A stretch of 52,856 nucleotides of DNA from Clostridiales bacterium (GTDB lineage: Bacteria > Bacillota > Clostridia > Christensenellales > Aristaeellaceae), in assembly GCA_015056015.1 (NCBI GenBank), contig SVHD01000011.1, positions 1-52,856 on the forward strand, given 5' to 3'. The notes beneath the pieces were generated by a model that saw only the letters and a list, made by a program, of their open reading frames with translations, was not told the origin of the DNA and did no database searches. Made by a program: the position numbers and the translations under genes. Shown piece by piece: positions 15,485 to 23,644 of this stretch (positions are counted from its first letter, which is position 1; each line of letters opens with the position of its first letter).

Positions 15485-16306
15485 TTATTCGTAAATGGGC
15501 ATGCCCGATTCATGCTGGGCCCGGAATTGCCGGGGGGTGAAGCCCGATTCACGGTGGAAAAGCCGGGTGAATTCGCTGGCGCTGGCAAAGCCCAGGGAAG
15601 AGGCAATCTGGGTGACGGTTTTTTCCCCGTTGAGCAGCATCACTTTGGCCTTGCGCAATTTCAGCGCCCGGTAATAGGCGTGGGGCGTTCTGCCGGTGAG
15701 GGATTTAAAAAGCGTATTGAAATGCGAGGGACTGTAGCCCGTCTGACGGGCAATTTCCTCCACCGGGCAATTTTCGGAAAGATGCTGCTGCATAAACCGG
15801 ATGGCGGCGAACAAGGATTGCTGATGCCGGGAGGGCAGGGGGCAAACGGGCATTTCCCAGGGATTTTCCGCTGCGGAAAATAAAAATTCCATCAGCAGGG
15901 CTGCGGCGCGGATATTCCCTTCGCCGGGATCCCTTTTCTGATATTGGGCCCGGATCCGCTGCCAGAGGGAAAGCAAATCATCATCCCCGGGAAAAACGGC
16001 GGGGATTTTTTCCAGGGCCTGCTTTAAAATGTTTCCGTCATCTGCGCCGGTCTGGAAATACAGGAATTCGGAAGAAAGCAAATTCGTGCTGGGCAGGGCG
16101 GAGCGGATATCCCCCACCCGGTTGAAGGTGAATACCCGGGCAGGCACAGGAAAGGCTTGCCCGTTGACCAGGGAATGCCCCCAGGGCACGGGATGATATT
16201 CCAATTCATATTTCAAAATGAACCGGGAGGGCGTGGGGCCATCCACCTGCTTTTGCCAGGTGCCCGACAGCAGAATTTCAATTTCCGGAAGCAGCGTAAA
16301 AATCAC
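15485..16306 (-). CDS. AraC-family transcription regulator
   Basis: 273 residues. The N-terminal ~165 residues are a sensing domain with weak cupin-like character. Residues about 175-270 hold the two AraC helix-turn-helix motifs (VEEIARQTGYSPSHFNTLFKSLTG and VTQIASSLGFASASEFTRLFHRESG). It is divergent from the GH16 gene, 122 bases apart, so it probably controls that gene in response to a sugar ligand. The start is GTG 16306 with a weak GAAGG just upstream; a start further inside cannot be excluded. Confidence 0.85.
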   Translation of the reverse strand: MIFTLLPEIEILLSGTWQKQVDGPTPSRFILKYELEYHPVPWGHSLVNGQAFPVPARVFTFNRVGDIRSALPSTNLLSSEFLYFQTGADDGNILKQALEKIPAVFPGDDDLLSLWQRIRAQYQKRDPGEGNIRAAALLMEFLFSAAENPWEMPVCPLPSRHQQSLFAAIRFMQQHLSENCPVEEIARQTGYSPSHFNTLFKSLTGRTPHAYYRALKLRKAKVMLLNGEKTVTQIASSLGFASASEFTRLFHRESGFTPRQFRAQHESGMPIYE

Positions 16307-16356
16307 ACCTTCGTTGTTTTCACATGGAAAAGATGAAAAAATCGGCTTTTTCAGCC

Positions 16357-16385
16357 TTGTTTCAGCATTCTTTGCCTATTATAAT
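16357..16385 (+). promoter_or_regulatory. Promoter of the GH16 gene
   Basis: TTGTTT (16357-16362), 17 bases, TATAAT (16380-16385). It lies in the intergenic space shared with the divergent AraC gene. Confidence 0.7.
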
Positions 16386-16428
16386 AGAAAAAGAATAGCC
16401 GGTCAAGCACCGGATTGGAGGAATGAAT

Positions 16429-17331
16429 ATGGCCTTTCAGCCTACCCAATTAAAGGAATGCAATATCCGCAGGGAAAATCCCGTTCCCGATCATGCGGAA
16501 AGCCTGCTGCCCGCCGATAAAAAATGGAAGCTCGTCTGGCATGATGAATTTGACGGCAATGCCCTGGACGAAAGCAAATGGAATTTCCGCACCTATTTCT
16601 GGGGCAAAAAATCCCCCACCTGGATTGAACATGAGGGCGTTTCTGTCAGCGATGGCACCATCAAATTGCATCTGGTGCGCAAGGGGGATGATTTCTTTTC
16701 CTCCCATCTGCAGACCGGCGGCATGGTATTTGATAAGCCCAAGGATCCCGACGCCCGCTTCTGGCCCTTCGGGAAAAAGGAGCCTGCCAAATTCATGCAT
16801 AGCTTTGGCTATTATGAATGCCGCTGCAAATTGCCGAAAAATTCCGGCTGGCATGCCGCCTTCTGGCTGCAGGCGCCGGGCATCGGTTCCCATCCCGATG
16901 CTGCGGTGGCCGGCGTGGAATGCGATATTATGGAAAATTATCGCCAGCATACCGAGGGCGAAATGATCTGCGGCAATGGCTGGGGCGGCTATGGCGCCGA
17001 AAGCCAGTGGGCGGGGCATTTCTCCTATCCCTATGAGGAAACCGAGGATGGCTGGCATTATTATGGCGTGGATTGGAGCGAGGATGGCTATACCTTCTAT
17101 GCCGATGGCAAATTGGTGGGCCGCCAGGCGCCGCCCCAGTGCCCCGTGTCCAGGATTGAGCAATTCCTGCTGATTTCCACCGAATGCCATGGCTATAACC
17201 GGGTGTTCGGCAAGCGTGGCGAAGCCGGGGAAAACAGCGCCAAAACCACCGCCGTGCCCGAATTGCTGGCGGCGAAGCTCCCTGATTGCTTTGAGGTGGA
17301 TTTCGTCCGGGTGTATGACGAAGTGAAATAA
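16429..17331 (+). CDS. Glycoside hydrolase family 16 enzyme, cytoplasmic
   Basis: 300 residues. GH16 enzymes cleave beta-1,3 or beta-1,4 links in glucans or galactans by a retaining mechanism. The active-site strand GVECDIMENY contains the ExDxxE triad (nucleophile Glu, helper Asp, acid/base Glu). WHDEFDGNALDESKW near the N-terminus and DFVRVYD at the end are typical of the fold. There is no signal peptide, which is unusual because most GH16 enzymes are exported; it may act on imported oligosaccharides. Start ATG 16429 has GGAGG (16417-16421) 7 bases upstream; the ATG at 16423 is too close to it. A terminator follows. Confidence 0.9.
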   Translation: MAFQPTQLKECNIRRENPVPDHAESLLPADKKWKLVWHDEFDGNALDESKWNFRTYFWGKKSPTWIEHEGVSVSDGTIKLHLVRKGDDFFSSHLQTGGMVFDKPKDPDARFWPFGKKEPAKFMHSFGYYECRCKLPKNSGWHAAFWLQAPGIGSHPDAAVAGVECDIMENYRQHTEGEMICGNGWGGYGAESQWAGHFSYPYEETEDGWHYYGVDWSEDGYTFYADGKLVGRQAPPQCPVSRIEQFLLISTECHGYNRVFGKRGEAGENSAKTTAVPELLAAKLPDCFEVDFVRVYDEVK

Positions 17332-17350
17332 ATAACGAAAGAGTTCAAAA

Positions 17351-17385
17351 AAAGAAGGCACAGCGACAGGCTGTGCCTTTTCTTG
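17351..17385 (+). terminator. Terminator after the GH16 gene
   Basis: Stem AAGGCACAG / CTGTGCCTT (17355-17379) followed by TTCTTG. Confidence 0.75.
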
Positions 17386-17411
17386 TGTGCGTATGGATTG
17401 TGTGCTATAAT
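17383..17411 (+). promoter_or_regulatory. Promoter of the zinc-ribbon membrane gene
   Basis: TTGTGT (17383-17388), 17 bases, TATAAT (17406-17411) with extended TGC. The same TTGTGT-17-TATAAT arrangement occurs before the 28485 gene. Confidence 0.7.
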
Positions 17412-17445
17412 TTGGATGGATACATCGAAAGAGGGCTGTGATGAT

Positions 17446-17736
17446 ATGAAGAAATTCGCAATATGGGGCGCGGCAATTTCATTGATTGTTTTTGTAATCG
17501 ACTGGGGCGTTATTGGCTTAAAATTGCTGGAAGGCGATTATGATATTACATTGGGCGCCTATCTTGCCGTTGCCTGCCTTGTGATTTTTTTCGTATGCCT
17601 GATGTACATCAGATTCGGTCAAAAATGCCTGCACTGTGGGAAGATCATGCAGTCGAATTGGAAATATTGTCCGCATTGCGGTGAAGAAATATTTTGCAGC
17701 AACACTGGTATACAGGCTGAAAAGGGCACAGAATAA
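17446..17736 (+). CDS. Small two-helix membrane protein with C-terminal zinc ribbon
   Basis: 96 residues starting MKKFAIWGAAIS at ATG 17446. Two hydrophobic helices (about 4-24 and 34-54) are followed by a cytoplasmic CLHCGK...CPHCGE zinc ribbon (two CxxC pairs, 15 residues apart). It has its own promoter. No function can be assigned; membrane zinc-ribbon proteins of this size are common and uncharacterised in Firmicutes. Confidence 0.7.
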   Translation: MKKFAIWGAAISLIVFVIDWGVIGLKLLEGDYDITLGAYLAVACLVIFFVCLMYIRFGQKCLHCGKIMQSNWKYCPHCGEEIFCSNTGIQAEKGTE

Positions 17737-17766
17737 AAATCCAGTATGACTTTCTTGGAGGGGCAG

Positions 17767-17894
17767 GGAGGAACGTTCTCGGTCACAAACCCCTTGTGGG
17801 TTTGTGACGCGGTGCGCGCCAATTTAGCAGATACAAGGAGCATACGCAAGCGCAGCGCAGGGTATGCGAATCAATTACAAAGAACGGTCCCCCC
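17767..17894. repeat. Palindromic intergenic element (REP/MITE-like)
   Basis: Between the zinc-ribbon gene and mnmE. The outer arms GGGAGGAACGTTCT (17767-17780) and AGAACGGTCCCCCC (17881-17894) are imperfect inverted repeats. Inside, GTCACAAACCC / GGGTTTGTGAC (17782-17808) is a perfect 11-bp stem with a CTTGT loop, and GCATAC / GTATGC (17840-17867) forms a second stem. No gene is present. The nested symmetry suggests a dispersed repeat or a structured RNA. Confidence 0.5.
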
Positions 17895-17915
17895 AGAATT
17901 ATATTTCTCTGAAGT

Positions 17916-19250
17916 TTATTTCCCCACGCAGAAGCGGGAGAAGATATCGTCCATCAGCCGCTCGTCCACCTGCTCGCCGGTAATGCGGCCCAGGGTGGAA
18001 AGGGCGTCATGCAGATCCACCACCGCCAGATCCACCGGTGCGCCCATCTGGCAGGCCTCCGCCGCGGTGCGGATGGAGGCTGCGGCCTGACGGGCCAAAC
18101 GCATATGCCGGGCCTGGGTCAGTGCGCTTTCCCCGGCGCCTGCGCCGAAGGAAGCCACCTTTTCTTCCAATTCCTTTAATCCTTCGCCGGATGCAGCCGA
18201 TACGCAGATGGCCCCGGGGAAGTCATCAGGATTGAGCTTTCTATCCAGATCGCATTTGTTGAGCACGATAATCCGGGGCGCATTTTCCGTATCCCGGAGC
18301 AATTCCTGATCCTCTTCCGTCAATTCCCGGGATGCATCCAGCACCACCAGCACCACATCCGCCCCGGCCACTGCCTGCCGGGCCCGGGCCACGCCGATGC
18401 GCTCAATTTCATCCGCATTTTCGCGAATGCCCGCCGTATCGGAAAAATGCACCCGCAGACCGGAAAGCAATACATCCGCCCGGATAATATCCCTTGTGGT
18501 GCCGGGAATATTGGTGACGATGGCCCGCTCCTGCCGGGAAAGAGCATTGAGCAGGGAAGATTTGCCTACGTTGGGCCTGCCGCAGAGCACGGCCTCCAGG
18601 CCTTCCTCCGCAATGCGCGCGCCCCGCTCGTCGCAGGCCTTTTCCAATTTATCCGCCAGGGCCAGGGCCCCCTCTTCCAGGGCGCCCGCCGCTTCCTCCC
18701 AGGTGATTTCCTCGGGATAATCAATGGCCGCCGCCGCGCCGGATAAAAGGGCGATCAATTCCTGCTGGGCCTGCTGAATGAAGGCGCTCACGCCGCCCTT
18801 GAGCTGCCGCAGGGCCGCCCGGGCCGCCCGGCCGCCTTCTGCGGAAATCAGGGCCATGACGGCCTCCGCCCGGCTTAAATCAATGCGCCCGTTCAAAAAG
18901 GCACGCTTGGTAAATTCCCCGGGCTCCGCCGCCCGCACGCCCCGGGCATACAGGGCGTTGAGCACGCTTTTTGCCGCCCAGGCGCCGCCGTGGAGATGGA
19001 ATTCCACCACGTCCTCCCGGGTATAGCTGCGGGGGGCGCGCATGATTACCGCCATGCATTCATCCAGGATTTCGCCCTGATCGATGATATGGCCGTAATA
19101 GAGATGATGGCTATCAAATTCCCGGGCGGGGGAAAAGAGCGATTGAAGCGCCTTTTCCGCATCCGCGCCGCTGACGCGCACAATGGCAATGCCGCCTTCG
19201 CCAGGAGCAGTGGCCAGAGCGGCGATGGTATCTTTATCCTGAAAATTCAT
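17916..19250 (-). CDS. mnmE: tRNA modification GTPase MnmE
   Basis: 444 residues. With MnmG it installs the 5-carboxymethylaminomethyl group on wobble uridine of tRNAs; MnmG is not in the window. The N-terminal folate-binding domain begins DTIAALATAPGEGGIAIVRVSG. The G domain has GRPNVGKSS, GTTRD, DTAG and NKCDL, all intact. The C-terminus ends in the family motif FCVGK, whose Cys is required for modification. Start ATG 19250 is followed immediately by the conserved N-terminus. In many Firmicutes mnmE sits near jag/yidC/rpmH; here it stands alone. Confidence 0.96.
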   Translation of the reverse strand: MNFQDKDTIAALATAPGEGGIAIVRVSGADAEKALQSLFSPAREFDSHHLYYGHIIDQGEILDECMAVIMRAPRSYTREDVVEFHLHGGAWAAKSVLNALYARGVRAAEPGEFTKRAFLNGRIDLSRAEAVMALISAEGGRAARAALRQLKGGVSAFIQQAQQELIALLSGAAAAIDYPEEITWEEAAGALEEGALALADKLEKACDERGARIAEEGLEAVLCGRPNVGKSSLLNALSRQERAIVTNIPGTTRDIIRADVLLSGLRVHFSDTAGIRENADEIERIGVARARQAVAGADVVLVVLDASRELTEEDQELLRDTENAPRIIVLNKCDLDRKLNPDDFPGAICVSAASGEGLKELEEKVASFGAGAGESALTQARHMRLARQAAASIRTAAEACQMGAPVDLAVVDLHDALSTLGRITGEQVDERLMDDIFSRFCVGK

Positions 19251-19298
19251 GGGTTTTCCCTCATTCTGTCAATTTCAAATAAACAGGAAACACCAGCT

Positions 19299-19327
19299 AT
19301 CTTATCATCTTTTTCGCGGCTTGGCAA
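19299..19327 (-). promoter_or_regulatory. Promoter of mnmE
   Basis: Minus strand: TTGCCA (19322-19327), 17 bases, TAAGAT (19299-19304). Confidence 0.55.
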
Positions 19328-19356
19328 GGCCGGGAAAGAGGGCGGGAAGGTTCGTC

Positions 19357-19385
19357 TTGCATATTTCCTTTTCCTGTGCTATCAT
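19357..19385 (+). promoter_or_regulatory. Promoter of the Gfo/Idh/MocA gene
   Basis: TTGCAT (19357-19362), 17 bases, TATCAT (19380-19385) with extended TGC. Confidence 0.65.
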
Positions 19386-19427
19386 GCAGACACACGCATT
19401 TCATTCCTGTATTAAGGAGGAAAAAAT

Positions 19428-20264
19428 ATGTTCAAGATTGGGTTCATTGATTATTATCTGGATGAATGGCATGCCAACAATTATCCGGAATGGATCAAAA
19501 AGGCCACCGGCGGCGAAATGCAGGTGACCCATGCCTGGGCGCAGATCGACAGCCCCAAGGGCGGATTGACCACCGACGCCTGGTGTGAACAATACGGCAT
19601 TCAAAAATGCGATACCATGGAGGAATTGATCGCCGCCTGTGATGGGCTGGTGGTGCTTTCCCCCGATAATGCAGAAATGCATCTTTCCCTTTGCGAAAAG
19701 CCTCTGCAGAGCAAAAAGCCCGTCTATGTGGATAAAACCTTCGCCCCCGATGAAGAAACGGCGAAAAAGATATTTGCCTTTGCGGAAAGCAGCGGCACCC
19801 CCTGCTATTCCACCAGCGCCCTGCGCTATGCCAAGGAATATACCGATCTGGAGCCTGAAAAAATTAAGGGCCTTACCACCTGGGGCCCTGCCAGCATGGA
19901 AATTTACGCCATTCATCAGCTGGAACCCATCACCATGCTGATGCAGGCGCGAGGCAAACGGGTCATGTATGTGCCCGGGGATGGCTTTGGCACGCTTACC
20001 ATGGAATTTGAGGATGGCCGCACCGCCGCCATGACCCATTTTGAAGCGGGCGCCCCCTTTATGGCCCATGTGTGCATGGAAGGCGGCAATCAGGCCCTGA
20101 ATGTGCAGAGCGATTTCTGGGCTGTATTTATCAAGGTACTGGTCGATTTCTTCCGCACCGGCAAGGAACCCGTGCCCCATCAGGAAACGCTGAATGTGAT
20201 CGCCCTGCGGGAAGCGGGCATGAAGGCCGTGGAAAAGCCCTTTGAATGGGTGGCACTGTCCTGA
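19428..20264 (+). CDS. Short Gfo/Idh/MocA-family oxidoreductase-like protein
   Basis: 278 residues, shorter than the usual 330-390. The N-terminus is a Rossmann-type domain. LIAACDGLVVLSPDNAEMHLSLCEKPLQSKKPVYVDKT matches the family's EKP-type cofactor segment: 'D' ligand loop, then VYVDKTFA in place of VxCEKPla. The alpha/beta dimer domain follows and is trimmed. The GxGxxG loop of the N-terminus is not obvious (MFKIGFIDYYLDEWH), so NAD(P) binding may be altered. Members oxidise or epimerise sugars and inositols. AAGGAGG precedes ATG 19428, and it is transcribed alone between a promoter and a terminator. Confidence 0.75.
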   Translation: MFKIGFIDYYLDEWHANNYPEWIKKATGGEMQVTHAWAQIDSPKGGLTTDAWCEQYGIQKCDTMEELIAACDGLVVLSPDNAEMHLSLCEKPLQSKKPVYVDKTFAPDEETAKKIFAFAESSGTPCYSTSALRYAKEYTDLEPEKIKGLTTWGPASMEIYAIHQLEPITMLMQARGKRVMYVPGDGFGTLTMEFEDGRTAAMTHFEAGAPFMAHVCMEGGNQALNVQSDFWAVFIKVLVDFFRTGKEPVPHQETLNVIALREAGMKAVEKPFEWVALS

Positions 20265-20279
20265 TAAAAAAGCAATTTC

Positions 20280-20320
20280 TTCACCCTCCCGGCATAAACT
20301 GCCACGGGAGGGTGAAATTT
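20280..20320 (+). terminator. Hairpin terminator after the oxidoreductase gene
   Basis: Stem TCACCCTCCCG / CGGGAGGGTGA (20281-20314) followed by AATTTTATGG. The hairpin ends 7 bases before the yunB start and its 3' arm supplies GGGAGGGTG, so it may also mask the yunB ribosome site. Confidence 0.6.
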
Positions 20321-20321
20321 T

Positions 20322-20999
20322 ATGGAGAAAGGGAAAAAAGAAAAAAAGAAGCCGGGAAAATTGCGGAAAATTCTGCGGATGACTGCCATTATTTTTCTGA
20401 TTCTTTCAGCCATTTTTCTGCTGCTGGAAAAAAATCTGGAGGCGGTGATTCTGGATCTGGCCCATGCCCGGGCGGAAGCCATGGCGGTGGAATATATCCA
20501 TCAGGCCATCCAGGATGTGATGGGGCAGGGCGTCGTATACGGGGATATGATGCAGGTGCAGACGGATGCGGGGGGCAGGGTGACCATGCTGCAGGCCAAT
20601 GCGGTGCGCATGAATGAATTGGCCACCGCTACCGCTTTGCGGGCCCAGGAAAAGCTGGAAAGCGCCGAAAGCCAGAGCGTGGAAATTCCCCTGGGCGCGG
20701 CGCTGGGAATTCCCTTTTTATCGGCCCTCGGGCCCAAGGTGCCGGTGAAGATTATTCCGGTCAGCGCGGTCAATGCCAATTTTTCCACCGAATTTGAATC
20801 GGCCGGCATCAATCAGACAAGGCATAAGATTTTTCTTTCCCTGCTGGTATCCGTGCGCCTGGTGATTCCGTCCGGGGCCAGGCAGGTATCCATCGCCGGG
20901 CAGGCCCTGATTGCCGAGGCCATTATCGTGGGCCAGGTGCCCCAATCCTATGTGCAGGTGCCTGAATATGATGACGCCCTGAATTTTGCGATTCCATAA
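20322..20999 (+). CDS. yunB: Sporulation protein YunB
   Basis: 225 residues. An N-terminal basic segment is followed by one membrane helix (about 22-40) and an extracytoplasmic or forespore-membrane domain. Conserved blocks of the YunB family are visible: VYGDMMQVQTDAGGRVTMLQAN, the IPLG segment (VEIPLGAALGIPF), GPKVPVKIIPVSAV, FESAGINQTRHKI and IVGQVPQSYVQV. In Bacillus, YunB is a mother-cell (sigma-E) protein needed for efficient sporulation; its mechanism is unclear. Its presence indicates an endospore-forming lineage. The only evident ribosome site is the 3' arm of the hairpin just upstream. Confidence 0.88.
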   Translation: MEKGKKEKKKPGKLRKILRMTAIIFLILSAIFLLLEKNLEAVILDLAHARAEAMAVEYIHQAIQDVMGQGVVYGDMMQVQTDAGGRVTMLQANAVRMNELATATALRAQEKLESAESQSVEIPLGAALGIPFLSALGPKVPVKIIPVSAVNANFSTEFESAGINQTRHKIFLSLLVSVRLVIPSGARQVSIAGQALIAEAIIVGQVPQSYVQVPEYDDALNFAIP

Positions 21000-21071
21000 G
21001 GATTGGGGACTGCGAAAAACCAGAAAAACTGTAAAAATTACGCTTCTTGGATAGGAAAACGCGCCGTTTGC

Positions 21072-21100
21072 TTGACAGCGGCGCGTTCTTGTTCTAAAAT
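21072..21100 (+). promoter_or_regulatory. Promoter of the CARDB-like protein gene
   Basis: TTGACA (21072-21077), 17 bases, TAAAAT (21095-21100). Confidence 0.8.
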
Positions 21101-21164
21101 GCTATAGAGTGGATATTTTTCTCCCCGCATGGGTTTTCCTGTGCGTTTGGAAGGAGGGAGGGCA

Positions 21165-23147
21165 ATGATGTTTGCCCAGAAACATGGGCGCCTGTTGGGT
21201 ATGGCGCTGATCCTTTTGGTTCTTGTTTTCTCTTTGGGAATTCCTGCGGCCATGGCTGTGGAGGATCCTATTGATTTTACCATTCAGGTGGAGCCCCAGA
21301 GCCTGACGGAGCCGGGCGCTGTGAAGGTATCCCTGCGGGTGGCCAACACCGGAAGCGAAGATATGAAATATCCGGTGGAATTGTATGATCCCGCGGGCAA
21401 TCTGGTTTCCTCCTTTGGGGATGGGGGCACCTATCTCCTTAAGGCGGGCGCCTTCCGCACCTGGGAAGGCAATTGGGATGTGACCCAGGCGGAACTGGAC
21501 GCCGGGGAATTTTCCTATACCCTGAAATATCATCTGGAAGATGAAAACGGGGAATTGGTGGAATTCAGCCGCCAGGCCGTGGCCCGGGTGGAATTTACCG
21601 GCGAAAGGGTGAAGCTCACCATCAGCCGCTCCATTACCCCCGAAGTGGTGCGCAGCGGCAGCCAGGCCACCGTGGTTTATGAATTGTATAACAGCGGCAA
21701 TGTGGATTTGAAGGATATCCGGGTGAAAGAAAAGATTTCCAGAAACGCCCAGACGGTGAAAACCCTGGCCGTTGGCGAAAAGACCACCCTGACCTTCACC
21801 TCCCGGATCGGCAATGCGGATCTGGTCAGCAGCGCCGAAATCACCTATAAAGCGGCCAATGCCGCCAAGACCTATACCGAAAAGGTGGAGGAGGCCGCCA
21901 TCCTGCTGGCCAAGCCCAATCTGAAGATTGAGCTTTCCACCACCGGCACCGGCGGCGTGAATATCGGCGAAGCGGCCACCCTGGTGGTTACCTTCACCAA
22001 CGCCGGCAACGTTTCCTATTCCAATGTGACGGTGACCGACGCCAGCAAGGGCGAAATCTTTACGAATCTTGCCATTCCTGCCGGTGCCACCGTGGTGGAG
22101 GAAAAGGAATTCATCCTGATGGAGCCCACTACCTTCAAAGTGACCGCCAGCCTGCCGGATAACACCGGGGAAACCCGATCCCTCAATGCCGTGAATGAAT
22201 TGACCATCGGCGTTTTCGATCCGGAAAAGACCCTGCTGCTCACCCTGAATCTGACCTGCGATCAGGAAGCCATCCATCAGACCCCTGCGGATGTGCGCTT
22301 TAACCTGACGGTGACCAACAACAGCAATATCAAGGCGGAAAAGATTGCGATCTATCATGGCAGCACCTATGTTACCACCATTTCCGCCCTGGAGCCCGGC
22401 GCCAGCACCGTGATCACCCGGGATTTCACCGTTTCCCAGGCGGGCAAATTCCGCTTTACCGCCTCCCTGAAGGATTCCTTGCAGAATACCGTTACCTTTG
22501 ATTCCAATACGCTGCAGATCATCTACGCGCAGGCGACCCCCGTGCCCACTCAGGTGCCGGTGGTAACCATTGCGCCTCCCGAACTGATGACGGCGGCCCC
22601 CGCCGATCCCATCATGACCCAGGCCCGCAGCGCGCTCAAGACCCTGGGCGCTATTCTGGGCGTGATCTTCCTGGCCGTATTTGCGCTCTTTGCCGTCAGC
22701 ACCATCGTGCGGCTGTATAAGAAGGGCAAATCCAAGGCTGCCTACGATCATCTGGAATTGGCGGAACGCCGGGATTATACCGAGCCCGCCGATGAAGAAC
22801 TGGAAGAAGTGGAGGCCCGGGTGGAAGAAACCTACCGCGCTGAGGAAGAAGCGGAATTGCTGCCCCACGAAAAGCTGGTCAAGCCCATCGTGGAATCTGC
22901 CGCCCCCGCCGACGCCCCTGCGGTGGAAGAAATGCCCGCTAGTGATGGCGAAGGCGGATACCGGGTATCCCGCGCCGTAGAGGATGACGACGCCCCCGTC
23001 CTGGATGTGACGGAAGAGGATGTGGCCGCGGAAGCCGCCGCCCCGGTGGAAGAACGCCTGGCCGCCGCCCATGAGGCCGCCAAGGAAAGCGATGTGCCCC
23101 GTCGCCGCCGCAGCCGCCGTGCCCAGCGGACGGAAGACGGAGAATAA
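21165..23147 (+). CDS. Secreted, membrane-anchored protein with CARDB-like domains
   Basis: 660 residues starting MMFAQKHGRLL, with AAGGAGG at 21151-21157. A signal peptide ends around AMAVEDP. The outside part (about 40-465) holds four Ig-like beta-sandwich modules resembling CARDB/NEW3 domains, recognisable by repeats of the type VxxxNxGNxxxxNVxVTD and LxPGxSxxxxxxFTxxxxG. A Pro/Thr linker follows, then one membrane helix (about 497-520, LGVIFLAVFALFAVSTIVRLY), then a long acidic, Ala/Glu-rich cytoplasmic tail ending in an Arg cluster. CARDB domains bind proteins or glycans. Role unknown: probably a cell-surface structural or adhesion protein with a regulatory tail. Confidence 0.8.
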   Translation: MMFAQKHGRLLGMALILLVLVFSLGIPAAMAVEDPIDFTIQVEPQSLTEPGAVKVSLRVANTGSEDMKYPVELYDPAGNLVSSFGDGGTYLLKAGAFRTWEGNWDVTQAELDAGEFSYTLKYHLEDENGELVEFSRQAVARVEFTGERVKLTISRSITPEVVRSGSQATVVYELYNSGNVDLKDIRVKEKISRNAQTVKTLAVGEKTTLTFTSRIGNADLVSSAEITYKAANAAKTYTEKVEEAAILLAKPNLKIELSTTGTGGVNIGEAATLVVTFTNAGNVSYSNVTVTDASKGEIFTNLAIPAGATVVEEKEFILMEPTTFKVTASLPDNTGETRSLNAVNELTIGVFDPEKTLLLTLNLTCDQEAIHQTPADVRFNLTVTNNSNIKAEKIAIYHGSTYVTTISALEPGASTVITRDFTVSQAGKFRFTASLKDSLQNTVTFDSNTLQIIYAQATPVPTQVPVVTIAPPELMTAAPADPIMTQARSALKTLGAILGVIFLAVFALFAVSTIVRLYKKGKSKAAYDHLELAERRDYTEPADEELEEVEARVEETYRAEEEAELLPHEKLVKPIVESAAPADAPAVEEMPASDGEGGYRVSRAVEDDDAPVLDVTEEDVAAEAAAPVEERLAAAHEAAKESDVPRRRRSRRAQRTEDGE

Positions 23148-23160
23148 ACCATAAAATATT

Positions 23161-23191
23161 CGGGCTGGAGCATGATCTCCGGCCCGTTTTT
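23161..23191 (+). terminator. Terminator after the CARDB-like gene
   Basis: Stem CGGGC-GGAG / CTCC-GCCCG with single-base bulges, followed by TTTTT. Confidence 0.7.
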
Positions 23192-23210
23192 GATGAATAA
23201 GGAGATAAGC

Positions 23211-23624
23211 ATGCTGAAATTGCTGATTGTGGATGGCCAGGGCGGCGGCATCGGCCGCCAGCTGGTGGAGGCCATCCGGAATGCAAAAATTCCCTGCCAG
23301 ATTACCGCCGTGGGTACCAATACCACCGCCACCGCCGCCATGCTCAAGGCCGGCGCGGATCAGGCGGCCACGGGGGAAAATTCCGTGGTGGTCTGCTGCC
23401 GGGATGCGGATGTGATTGCCGGGCCGGTGGGCATTGCCATTGCGGATTCTTTGCTTGGGGAAATCACCCCGAAAATGGCCCTGGCCATCGGGCAGAGCCG
23501 GGCAAAAAAGCTGCTGCTGCCGGTGAATCATTGCAATAATATCATCGTGGGGGTGGGCGATCTGGCCCTGCGCACGCTCACCGGCGAGGCGGTTTCCTAT
23601 CTTTCTGCCTTGACAAATGAATAA
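23211..23624 (+). CDS. DUF3842 family protein
   Basis: 137 residues starting MLKLLIVDGQGGGIGRQLV, with AAGGAG 8 bases upstream of ATG 23211. The N-terminus GQGGGIGRQLVE resembles a Rossmann dinucleotide loop. The block VGTNTTATAAMLKAGADQAATGENS and the ending GPVGIAIADSLLGEITP are typical of DUF3842, a small Clostridia-wide family of unknown function. The promoter for the downstream transporter lies across its last codons. Confidence 0.75.
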   Translation: MLKLLIVDGQGGGIGRQLVEAIRNAKIPCQITAVGTNTTATAAMLKAGADQAATGENSVVVCCRDADVIAGPVGIAIADSLLGEITPKMALAIGQSRAKKLLLPVNHCNNIIVGVGDLALRTLTGEAVSYLSALTNE

Positions 23625-23638
23625 GTACGCTTTATAAT
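23610..23638 (+). promoter_or_regulatory. Perfect consensus promoter before the ECF leader RNA
   Basis: TTGACA (23610-23615), exactly 17 bases, TATAAT (23633-23638). The -35 box lies inside the last codons of the DUF3842 gene. The predicted start, near 23645, coincides with the first base of the leader's closing stem. Confidence 0.88.
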
Positions 23639-23644
23639 CATGCT

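Noticed and set aside
21102-23531. 809-residue reading frame on the minus strand opposite the CARDB-like gene
   Set aside because: Shadow frame: codon bias of the real gene (no TTA, CTA or TCA in the right phase) leaves the antisense frame open. No ribosome site and a His/Gly/Ile-rich, low-complexity translation.
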